NCBI GenBank assembly: GCA_037045185.1
Contig: JBAOHQ010000008.1
Span: forward strand, 1-64,000
Origin: JAKOUY01 sp037045185
Lineage (GTDB): Bacteria > Actinomycetota > Acidimicrobiia > Acidimicrobiales > Ilumatobacteraceae
Length of the DNA stretch: 64,000 nt
Direction of reading: 5' to 3'
Made by a program: the position numbers and the translations under genes. Shown piece by piece: positions 43,313 to 51,372 of the stretch; the first letter of the stretch is position 1; each line of letters starts with the position of its first letter. The notes beneath the pieces were generated by a model. The model made no database searches. It had not been told where the DNA came from and was given only the letters and a program-made list of their open reading frames with translations.

Positions 43313-43932
43313 GGGGTGGCTGGCCGCCAGCGGGCACCGGGCTGGTCGTGATCAGCGACACCGGTGACTCCGTGCTGGGCGGGGCCGGGGGGGACAGCAC
43401 GGTTCTTCTGGACGCACTCATGGCAGGTGGAGCGCGGCGGGCGCTGGTTCCCGTCGTCGACCCGACGATCGCCAAGCTCGTCGGCGGCGCGCCGGTCGGC
43501 GCCGTGGTCACCGTCGAGATCGGCGGCCGCGTGGCCGGGATGCACGAATCCGTGACCGTGACCGGAACGTTGCAGTCCTTCGGGCCGTACGTGCTCACGC
43601 TCGACGACGGGTTGGTCGGTCAGCACGTCGACCTTGGTGCCACGGCGGTCATCGCCGCCCCGGTGGGCGTCGTCGTCGTGACCCAGCGTCCGGGCGTCGG
43701 CGGCGTATATCCGGAGTTCTACCGGCAGTTGGGGATCGACCCGTCGACGTTCGCCATGGTGGTGGTCAAGACGGCGTCCAACTTCCAGCACTTCGCCCCG
43801 ATTGCAACCGACGTGGTCCGTGCCGACACGCCGGGTCCCACGCAGTCCGACATCGCCGGATTAAGATGGACGCGCATCCCGCGCCCGATGTTCCCACTCG
43901 ACGCACTCGACGTATGGCGCGCCGCTCGCTGA
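43313..43932 (+). pseudogene. MlrC-like (M81 metallopeptidase family) C-terminal remnant
   Basis: About 205 residues in one frame: GLVVISDTGDSVLGGAGGDS with TVLLDALMAGGARRALVPVV, then VTVEIGGRVAG, GQHVDLGATAVIAAPVGVVV, PEFYRQLGIDPSTFAMVVVK and PTQSDIAGLRW. DSxxGGxGGDST and the GIDPxxxxxVVVKxAxxF pattern are the MlrC C-terminal domain; the N-terminal metal-binding domain is missing. It meets the aminotransferase remnant head to head, and both have lost their 5' ends. Confidence 0.8.
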
Positions 43933-44025
43933 GCCGCTGGGCAAGCACCCACCGGCGAGCCCGTGGCGGGGACCCTTCACGCTGGCGGCGAGGTTCGACG
44001 GTGCCCGTGTCTGGCGGTCAGCTGG

Positions 44026-44736
44026 TCAGGTGACCGTGATGTCGATGCCGGTGACGTTCCGGGCGCGGGGAATGAGGACGTTGCGAGCGCCGTGGATCGT
44101 GGGAGAGTCCGGCCAGTAGCGGAGAATCAGGATGTCGGTCTCTTCGTCGTAGTAGGTGACGTACACGACGTACGAGCCGTGCGGGAGGCCGGTGATCTCG
44201 TAGGTGCCGTCCTCATTCACCCATCCCGCCTCGCTCGCTCCCGTGTGGGCGTCATAGGCCACCGGTGTGAACTGGGACGGGGGGATGCTGCCGGTCACCG
44301 TCAAGGTGCCCGAGATCGTGCTGGCACGATCGAGGCGGGCGCTCACCCGGGTCGTGGTGTCGGCCCGGAAGTTGATCTCCCTGGCGGCTGTCGGGTCGTG
44401 GGTATTGGGGTAGTACTCGTCGAAGTAGGTGCCCAGCGGATGCAGCCCGACGGGAGTGAACCACACGATGTAGCGACCTGGAACCACGGACAGCTCGTAC
44501 CAGCCGTCGTCGTTGGCGTGCTCGAAGGCCACCATCGCCAACTGCCCGCCAGGCATTCGCAGATACAGCACCGCCTCGGCGAAGCCCAGCGGCTCGCCGT
44601 CCTCACCGACAATTCGACCGTGAACGTGGGCGAGACCGTCGGTGGGCGTGCCGGCAGCTGTCGCCGGCGTCGTGGTGAGCGAGCCGAGCGCGGCGAGCAT
44701 CACCACGGCCAGCATGGTCAAGGGTCGCTTGAGCAT
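44026..44736 (-). CDS. Secreted protein with carboxypeptidase-regulatory-like repeats
   Basis: 236 residues from ATG 44736, with GGAGGG just upstream. A signal peptide (MLKRPLTMLAVVMLAALGSL, cleavage near ATAAG) precedes two beta-sandwich units of the CarboxypepD-regulatory type: HVHGRIVGEDGEPLGFAEAV...DDGWYELSVVPGRYIVWFTP and STISGTLTVTG...NEDGTYEITGLPHGSYVVYV. G-x-V/I-D-G-x-Y-x-I-x-x-L-P-x-G-x-Y is the hallmark. Probably an extracellular adhesive or structural protein; no catalytic domain is attached. Confidence 0.8.
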   Translation of the reverse strand: MLKRPLTMLAVVMLAALGSLTTTPATAAGTPTDGLAHVHGRIVGEDGEPLGFAEAVLYLRMPGGQLAMVAFEHANDDGWYELSVVPGRYIVWFTPVGLHPLGTYFDEYYPNTHDPTAAREINFRADTTTRVSARLDRASTISGTLTVTGSIPPSQFTPVAYDAHTGASEAGWVNEDGTYEITGLPHGSYVVYVTYYDEETDILILRYWPDSPTIHGARNVLIPRARNVTGIDITVT

Positions 44737-44929
44737 GAACCCTCCTGCGTTGTGGGGACATGGCAACCCTACTGCTGTCCCAGCGGCGGGCCGTTCAGCC
44801 GATGGCGTTGCGGCGCCCGAGCGGTAGCGCGCCCCGTGTCGCTGGCAACATCATGTTGCTGTCGCTGCACTCAAGTCAGCCGCCCATGGGGAGCAGCATG
44901 GAGAGTCAACGGGGAGTGGGACGTCGTCA

Positions 44930-45430
44930 GTTACCTCGGGGCGATGGCGCCGGGGACACCGTGACCGGCTTCCTGGATGGCGGCCGGAGATGGTTCGCTT
45001 CCTGGCGGACCACACGACGGTGCGCCGGCGGCTGTTCAGCGGCTTCCCCGACGACCAGCCGAACCCGCTCGGCGCCGAGCCGCACGGCGGCCGGCCACTG
45101 GACTCCGAGGCCTGCCCCCTTGACGAGCTGGGCGCGGCGGCAAGCCGGTCCGCCGTGGACCACGGTGGCTGACTCACTCGCCGAGCTGGGCCAGTGCATC
45201 GGTGTCGACGGCGAGGCCATGGTCGCCACCGTCGCCCGGTTCAACGCTGAAATCGAGCGTGGCCACGACGACGAGTTCGGCCGCGGTGACTCGACGTACG
45301 ACAACTTCAGGGGTGACCGGTCGAGTACCGCACCGTGGCGCACCCTCCGGGCCGTCGACCAGCCGGCCCATCGGTCCCGGGATGACGTTCGGCTACCTCG
45401 CCGGGCGGCGCGCGGCGCTGACAGGATGAG
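44930..45430 (+). pseudogene. FAD-dependent dehydrogenase (ketosteroid dehydrogenase-like), badly decayed
   Basis: Fragments in different frames: MVRFLADHTTVRRRLFSGFP with DDQPNPLGAEPHGGRPLDSE at about 44990-45130, then ADSLAELGQCIGVDGEAMVA, TVARFNAEIERGHDDEFGRG and DSTYDNFRGD at about 45165-45320, and a short tail. TVARFNAEIxxGxDxEFGRG is typical of FAD_binding_2 flavoproteins such as 3-ketosteroid delta-1-dehydrogenase. The Rossmann start and most of the middle are gone. The end lies four bases from the next start. Confidence 0.7.
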
Positions 45431-45433
45431 CCG

Positions 45434-46322
45434 ATGACCACGGGAACCCCTCATCTGACCGGCACCGGTGTGTGGAGCGGTGAGCTGCGCTACGGCGACC
45501 CCGCCCACGCCGCCGATTCGGCCGCCGAACTGGAGGCCCTGGGCTTCGAGCGCGCTATGGGTTCCCGACGTCGGCGGTGACGTGTTCGGCGCAGTCGGCA
45601 ATCTGCTTGCGGCGACATCGACCGTCACGGTGGCCACCGGCATCCTGAACATCTGGATGCACCCGGCCGGCGACACCGCTGCGGCGCACGCGGCATTGAT
45701 CGGCGAGCACGGTGACCGGTTCCTCGTCGGTCTCGGTGTCAGCCACGCCCCGCTGATCGACCGGGTCTTCGACGCCGGCCGCTACCAGCGCCCGCTGGCG
45801 GTGATGGCCGGCTACCTCGACGGTCTGGATCAGGCCCCGACCCCGCTCGCCGCGGCGCACCGGGTGATCGCCGCCCTCGGGCCGAAGATGCTCGACCTGG
45901 CCCGGCGTCGCTCCGGCGGCGTGCACCCCTACCTGGTGACGCCGGAGCACACGGCGGCGGCGCGGGCCGCCGTGGGCCCGCAGTCGTGGGTGGGGCCCGA
46001 ACAGGCCGTGGTCCTCAGCACCGACGCCGGTGCGGCACGCACGGCGGCCCGGCGCCACCTGGCCACCTACGTCGGGCTGCCGAACTACGTGAACAACTGG
46101 CTGCGCCTGGGCTTCACCGCCGCCGACGTCGCCGATGGCGGCAGCGACCGGCTGGTCGACGCCCTGGTGGCCTGGGGAACCGACGAGGCGATCGCCGCTC
46201 GGCTCCAGGCCCACCGCGACGCCGGTGCCGATCACGTCTGTGTCCAGGTCCTCACCACGGCGGCCGCCGACGCCGCCGAGCTTCGTGCCGGCTGGCGTCG
46301 CCTGGCCGACCTCGCCCGCTGA
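45434..46322 (+). CDS. LLM-class F420-dependent oxidoreductase, one frameshift
   Basis: About 295 residues after correcting one base near 45556. The first frame reads MTTGTPHLTGTGVWSGELRY to AAELEALGF; the second continues ALWVPDVGGDVFGAVGNLLA, VATGILNIWMHPA, EHGDRFLVGLGVSHAPLIDR and ends AAELRAGWRRLADLAR. The TIM-barrel luciferase-like fold with GLGVSH is typical of F420-dependent reductases (TIGR03620-like). Substrate unknown. The rest of the gene is well preserved, which favours an assembly indel. Confidence 0.83.
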
Positions 46323-46341
46323 CCCGGGCCCCGTGACCCCT

Positions 46342-46386
46342 CGTGGTCACCGAATCCCTCGCCCGGCGAGATGTTCGGTGACCACG
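46342..46386 (+). terminator. Bidirectional hairpin terminator
   Basis: Perfect 13-base inverted repeat CGTGGTCACCGAA / TTCGGTGACCACG with a 19-base loop, between the convergent LLM oxidoreductase and DUF1501 genes. Confidence 0.75.
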
Positions 46387-46412
46387 TGGCGGGGCGGGGC
46401 TCGGTCCGGAGG

Positions 46413-46457
46413 GGCTCGGGCTCGGGCTCGGGCTAGGGCGAGGGCTAGGGCGAGGGG
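46413..46457 (+). repeat. Low-complexity hexamer tract
   Basis: GCTCGG repeated about four times grading into GGGCTAGGGCGA repeats. The DUF1501 stop lies inside it. A slippage-prone tract, not CRISPR. Confidence 0.7.
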
Positions 46458-47714
46458 GTGCGCACCAGGGTGGCGAGGGACGCGTCGGCGGCGCCCAGCA
46501 GGGTGGCGGGGTCGGCCCCGATCCATCCGGCGCACACGGTGAGCAGCGCGGCGGTGGGCACCATCGGTGGAACGTCGCCGTCCAGCAGGGTGGCGAAGTC
46601 CACGCCGCCGTAGACGCCGCCGTGGACCATCGGGCCGAAGGCCATGGCCAACCCGCCGGCGCCGTGATCGGTGCCCCCGCTGGCGTTCTCGGCGACACGC
46701 CGGCCGAACTCGCTGATCGCCACCGTCAGGACGCGTGACGCGTTGTCGGTGGCGGCCAGATCGGTGAGCAGGCGATCGACGCCGGCGGCGAAGTCGGCGA
46801 GCAGCTCCCTGTGGTCGGCCAGCTGGTTGGCGTGGGTGTCGAAGCCGCCGGCGTTGACCACGATCAGGCGCGTCGACGGTGACCCGGCGACGATCTTGGC
46901 CGCCACGGCTAGCGACGACGTGATCCCTCCGGCGGCATCCGACGGCGGGTCGTCCCCGGCGTCGCCGGCGTCGCCCGACTCGCCCGACACGATGGCGGCA
47001 AAGGCGTCCACCGTGCCGATCGCAGCGAGGTACGAGCCCTGCACTGCGGCGAACAAGTCGTCGTCGTCGTCGGCTGGCGTCGCCATCGATCGCAGGACGT
47101 CGGCGGGCACCGTGGGCGGCAGGGAGAACCCTTCTGGCGTCAAGATCACCGCCGGTTGATGGCGCTCGCCCACCAGCACGGGTGCGCCGCCGGACAACGC
47201 CACGGTGTCGAGCGGGCCGAGCGACGCGGCCAGCGGGTCGGCCCACCGCCCGAGCCACCCGAGGGGCTCGCTCATCCGGTCGGCTCGGGCCCAGCGGTCC
47301 ATCGCCACGAAGTGCGAGCGGTTGGGCTCGGCGAAGCCGATGCCGTGGACCGCGGCCATCTCACCGGCGCGGCATCCGTGCCACGAGGGGCGACAGCGCC
47401 GGGTGAAAGGCGTAGTCGGACATGCCGGCGTCGACGACGTCGCTGTCGGTGAGACCCAGTGTCGGGCGGGCGTCGTGGTACGCGCCAGCCGAGGGCACCA
47501 CCGTGTTGAGCCCGTCGTTGCCGCCATTGAGCTGGACGAGGATGAGCACCCGGTCGGCGGTGGTGGCCGCCGGAACCGAGCGTGGGTGGAGCGAACGAGC
47601 CGGTGACGGGACGGTGAGACCGGCCCCCCAGGCCTGGCTCGGCCGGGTGAGGCCGGTGGCGAGCACGCCCCCGGACAGGGACAGGAAATGGCGGCGGGAG
47701 AGTGGGGTGTTCAT
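46445..47714 (-). CDS. DUF1501 secreted protein (Tat substrate), one frameshift
   Basis: About 422 residues. ATG 47714 overlaps the DUF1800 stop (ATGA). The Tat signal is MNTPLSRRHFLSLSGGVLAT. Then DRVLILVQLNGGNDGLNTVV, the DUF1501 hallmark; near 47375 the frame shifts by one base and continues GEMAAVHGIGFAEPNRSHFV, VNAGGFDTHANQ, VAISEFGRRVAENASGGTDH and the final HGG block. DUF1501 belongs to the alkaline-phosphatase/sulfatase-like superfamily; with DUF1800 it forms a widespread secreted pair of unknown function. Confidence 0.84.
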
Positions 47715-49010
47715 GACAGCAGGAACTCCGGGGAGACGAGGGCGGTGGCCAGGCGCCGATCGGCGGGCATGGCCGATCCCAGCGCCGCTGCGGTGGAGGG
47801 ACCGAACGGCTCGGGCAGGCCGAGCAGGGTGGCGATCTCGGCGACCGACCCGCCGGCGCACGCCTGCATCAGCGGTCAGATCGGGTGAGGTGGCCTTGGC
47901 GATGATCGCGGCCATCTGGATGCGGGCCACCATCGAACTGGTGGCCAGCCACGCTCGGCCACCCGGCCATCCGGCGACGTTCGGTGGTCGCAGCGGGATC
48001 TGCCCACCGGCGGCGAACGTACGCCGCCCGAGCTTCGGCGCGGCGCCGGTGACCCGGCGAGCCATCAGCAGCCAGTGCATCGGCGCAGTGACGATGGACG
48101 AGCCGTGACCGGCGAGGCCCAACTCCAACGCGACCCGGATCGCCGGGACCAGGCGGTTCCCACCCGCCCGGTAGGCGGCCGCGACGGCGCCGAGATCCTC
48201 CGCCGTCGCCGAGCCGAGGAACTCGCTTGGCGACGCGCCGGGCGACGAAGTCGGCATGTGCCGGTTGGGCGGTCACGGTGGCGACCACCGAGGCGACGTC
48301 GTTCACGCCGCCCGGCCCCGAGCAGGGACTGCCCGGCGGGATCGTGCCGCCTGGGCTCGAACCGCACCACGCCTCGACCGCGTGGACGCCTTCAGCGTCC
48401 AGCCGGTGAGGGCCTTGGCGGCGGCCTTGACGTCGGCCTCGGAGTAGTTGCCCTCGCCGAGGGCGAACAGCTCCATCAGCTCCCTGGCGTAGTTCTCGTT
48501 GGGTTCGTCGCCCGTCGAGTCACGCCCGTCGAGGTACCACAGCATCGCCCCATCGGTGGTCACGGCCGCCAGCAGCTCGGGATAGGACGCCCCGGCCATG
48601 TCCTGGTACAGCCGGATCTGGCGGGCCATCAGCCCGACGTTGCGCACCTTCTCCACCGAGCTGACCAGCAGCCCGTGGAGCATGAACACGATGCGCTGCT
48701 CCAGCGGACGGGGTGACGCGAGCTGATGGTCCAGCCAGGCCGTGACGATCCGCGGCACGGCCTGCTGCTGCTTGTCGATGGCGGCGAAGTCCTCGGTGGC
48801 CCACGGGATCGGTGTCGCAGGGATTCCGTGGCCGTCGGGCTCGGTGAGCCGATCGAGCTCGGCCGCCAGGCCGCGCGCCGTCGCCGCCTGCAGGTCGGCT
48901 GGGGCCAGGCTGAAGCCGGCACGCCGGTGCAGCCAGGCGATCCGGCCGGTCTCGGCGGCGCTAGGCGGTGGGGTGGTCAGGGGGTGGAGTGTCGTCGCAG
49001 TGTTGCCCAT
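47711..49010 (-). CDS. DUF1800 protein, several frameshifts
   Basis: About 433 residues in total. From ATG 49010: MGNTATTLHPLTTPPPSA, HRRAGFSLAPADLQAAT, FMLHGLLVSSVEKVRNVGLM, YLDGRDSTGDEPNENYAREL with LMELFALGEGNYSEADVKAA (family signature). The frame changes near 48385, again around 48300 and 48240, continues SEFLGSATAEDLGAVAAAYR and RRPPNVAGWPGG, and changes again near 47880 before IATLLGLPEPFGPSTAAALG and the stop. Length matches the family. Four breaks in an otherwise clean gene suggest sequence errors or a young pseudogene. Confidence 0.78.
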
Positions 49011-49134
49011 CGGCCCATCTTCGAACAGGAAGTTAAGAGGCCGACGTGGAGAACTTGTGCCCAGGGTGTGACGAGCGCGGCTAGCTTGTAGCGGACCGCG
49101 AAATCTGCGGCCACGAAATTGGGAGATCACATCC

Positions 49135-49335
49135 ATGGAAACCGGCACCGTCAAGTTCTTCAACGCTCAGAAGGGCTACGGATTCATTTCGCGAGAAGGC
49201 GGCGCCGACGTGTTCGTGCACTTCTCCAACATCGACATGAAGGGCTTCAAGACCCTCGAGGAAGGCCAGGCCGTCGAGTTCGAGGTCGGTCAGGGCAAGA
49301 AGGGCGACGAAGCCCTCAACGTCCGCGCCGTCTGA
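49135..49335 (+). CDS. Cold-shock-domain protein
   Basis: 66-residue CspA-type OB-fold protein, METGTVKFFNAQKGYGFISR. RNA-binding motifs are intact: RNP1 KGYGFI and RNP2 VFVHF, with the following basic strand GKKGDEALNV. It binds single-stranded nucleic acid and acts as an RNA chaperone. The ATG follows a long leader of about 120 bases after the divergent DUF1800 start, and such leaders often regulate csp genes. Intact and highly conserved. Confidence 0.95.
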   Translation: METGTVKFFNAQKGYGFISREGGADVFVHFSNIDMKGFKTLEEGQAVEFEVGQGKKGDEALNVRAV

Positions 49336-49338
49336 GTT

Positions 49339-50364
49339 CTACTCAGCTCGCCACAGCTGCAACGGCGTGAGATCGCGCCGCCCCTCGAACGGGAGTGGCA
49401 CGTCCGTGCCGCCCCCACCAGCCGACCGGTAGGCGGCGCACACCACATCGAGCACCTCGCGTCCGAACGCCGCGCTCATCGACGGTGTGCGCCCCGCACT
49501 GGCGTCGTCGACCAGCGCCGCCATCTGCTGGCGGTACCCGAAGGCCTCGATCTGGGGCACGTCACCGCGGCCCTGCGCAAGATGCACCGGTGTCCCGTCG
49601 CGCTCCAACGAGGGCAGCGGCTGCAGCTCGGCGCGCAGCACGCCGCGTTCGCCGGCCACCTGCACATCCCAGATCGGCTCACCGACGTGCTGCCAGCTGC
49701 TGACGACCCGCCCGGTGAGACCGGAGGCGAAGCGGATGGTCAGCTCGGCGTGCTCGTCGGTCAGGTGCCCCGCCCCGCCGCGCAGCGTGCAGCGGACCGC
49801 CACGGGCCCGCCGAGCCCGCCGGCGCGCCCGGCCAGCAGGACGATGGCCAGCGGGTGCACGCCGAGGTCGAACAACGCCCCGCCGCCCCACTCCTGCGTG
49901 GTGAACCCGCCCCAGTGCGGCAGCGGCTGCAACGTGCGCGCCTCGAGGTGGCCAAGCGGCCCGAGCCCGCCGACCTGAGAAAGCAGTGTGGTGATGCACG
50001 GTGAGTACGCCAAGTTCTCGGCGTACAGGAGCCGCTGGCCGTGGCGCGCCGCGGCGTCCACCACCCGGTCGGCATCGGCGAGGGTGGTGCACAGCGGCTT
50101 CTCCAGCAGCACCAAGCAACCGGCGTCCAGCAGGCGGATGGCGTCGTCGGCGTGTCGCTGCGGCGGCGTCGCCACCACCACCAGGTCGGCGCCCGCGGGG
50201 AGATCGGCGTAGCCCACCGCGGCGGCCGACCAGTCTCCGGCGACGCGGCGCGCCCGTTCACGGTGGCGAGACGCCACGGCGGTGAGGGGGAAGCCGTTGA
50301 GCCGGGCGGCGGCGGCGTGGGCGTGGGCGATCATTCCGGCGCCGCACAGCGCCACGCGGGTCAT
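49339..50364 (-). CDS. Gfo/Idh/MocA family oxidoreductase
   Basis: 341 residues. N-terminal Rossmann domain with VALCGAGMIAHAHAAAA, VVVATPPQRHADDAIRLLDA, VLLEKPLCTT (the catalytic EKP motif), and a C-terminal beta-sheet domain starting near GHLEARTLQPLPHWGGF with the usual GGGALFDLGVHPLAI segment. It catalyses NAD(P)-dependent oxidation or reduction of sugars, inositols or related compounds; substrate unassigned. ATG 50364 is two bases after the upstream LLM oxidoreductase stop, indicating an operon. Confidence 0.9.
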   Translation of the reverse strand: MTRVALCGAGMIAHAHAAAARLNGFPLTAVASRHRERARRVAGDWSAAAVGYADLPAGADLVVVATPPQRHADDAIRLLDAGCLVLLEKPLCTTLADADRVVDAAARHGQRLLYAENLAYSPCITTLLSQVGGLGPLGHLEARTLQPLPHWGGFTTQEWGGGALFDLGVHPLAIVLLAGRAGGLGGPVAVRCTLRGGAGHLTDEHAELTIRFASGLTGRVVSSWQHVGEPIWDVQVAGERGVLRAELQPLPSLERDGTPVHLAQGRGDVPQIEAFGYRQQMAALVDDASAGRTPSMSAAFGREVLDVVCAAYRSAGGGGTDVPLPFEGRRDLTPLQLWRAE

Positions 50365-50365
50365 G

Positions 50366-51310
50366 TCAGCGCCCGGCGAGTTCGGCCACGACGGGGGCGA
50401 AGCCGTCCACGTCCTCCTCGCCGACGATGACGTAGCTGAACCCCCAGCGCTCCCGGCGGGCCAGCAGGTCCTCGACGATGCTGGCAGGGCTGCCGATCAG
50501 GGCGAACGGCGTGTCGGAGACCATCGCGCCGTCGACCCCGAGCATCCCGGCGATCCCGGCAATGGCGCCCGCCCGATCGTCGGTGACGTTGACGATGAAG
50601 GCCCGCACGTTCAACTCGATGCCCGCCAGCCGCTCGCCGGCGGCGGCGCGCACGACGGCCACCTTGGCGTCGACGGCCTGTGCGGTCATCGACTCGAACG
50701 CCTCCATCCCCACCCGGCCGGTGTGCATGGTGGCGTTGATGCCCACGATGTCGGCCTGGCGGGCGGCGATGCCGAGCACCCGCTTGCCGCCGCCGCCGAT
50801 CAGGATCGGCGGGCACGGCTGCTGCGCCGGCAGGGGCGTGGCCCGGTAGCCGGTGACGGTGTAGTGCGTGCCGTGGTGCGTGACCGGCTCGCCGGTCATC
50901 GCCCCCTTGATGATCGCCAGACCCTCCTCGAAGCGGTCGATGCGCACCGGCGCCGGGTCGTAGGGGATGCCGCTCTGCTCGTAGTCGGTGACCATCCACC
51001 CCGCGCCGAGGCCGATCTCCAGCCGCCCGTCGCTGAGCAGATCGAGCGTGGCCAGTTCCTTGGCCAGCACCACCGGGTGCTTGTAGTCGTTGTCCCACAC
51101 CAGGGCCCCGACGCGCAGGATCGAGGTGTGGCACGCCGCGGCCGTCAACGCCGGCATCGGGGCCAGCGAATCGTCGAAGTGGTCGGGCATGGTGAGGACC
51201 GAATAGCCACGGTCCTCGCAGCGCATCGCCAGGTCACGCCACGACGACGCCGACTGCGGCTGGCGGGCCTGGACGCCGAAGCGGAACGGTCGAGGGTTCG
51301 TCGGGGGCAT
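50366..51310 (-). CDS. LLM-class F420-dependent oxidoreductase (TIGR03621-like)
   Basis: 314 residues from ATG 51310; the longer upstream frame runs antisense through the PBP promoter. TIM-barrel motifs include FRFGVQARQPQSASSWRDLA, YSVLTMPDHFDDSLAPMPAL, LSDGRLEIGLGAGWMVTDYE, CPPILIGGGGKRVLGIAARQ and ADIVGIN. GLGAGW and PILIGGGG are the cofactor-region blocks of F420-dependent luciferase-like reductases. Substrate unknown. Intact, and coupled to the Gfo/Idh gene downstream. Confidence 0.9.
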   Translation of the reverse strand: MPPTNPRPFRFGVQARQPQSASSWRDLAMRCEDRGYSVLTMPDHFDDSLAPMPALTAAACHTSILRVGALVWDNDYKHPVVLAKELATLDLLSDGRLEIGLGAGWMVTDYEQSGIPYDPAPVRIDRFEEGLAIIKGAMTGEPVTHHGTHYTVTGYRATPLPAQQPCPPILIGGGGKRVLGIAARQADIVGINATMHTGRVGMEAFESMTAQAVDAKVAVVRAAAGERLAGIELNVRAFIVNVTDDRAGAIAGIAGMLGVDGAMVSDTPFALIGSPASIVEDLLARRERWGFSYVIVGEEDVDGFAPVVAELAGR

Positions 51311-51358
51311 GTGCCGCACGGTACACGGGGGTGCCGCCCCCTGGCGGCATCGCCCAAC

Positions 51359-51372
51359 TAGCCTCGACCCGA
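51359..51372 (+). promoter_or_regulatory. -10 element for a leaderless transcript
   Basis: TAGCCT (51359-51364) ends seven bases before ATG 51372 of the PBP gene, with no ribosome site; identical in sequence and spacing to the element at 11890. Confidence 0.5.

Noticed and set aside
46413..46457. Possible CRISPR-like array
   Set aside because: Units are six to twelve bases with no spacers; it is a simple low-complexity tract.
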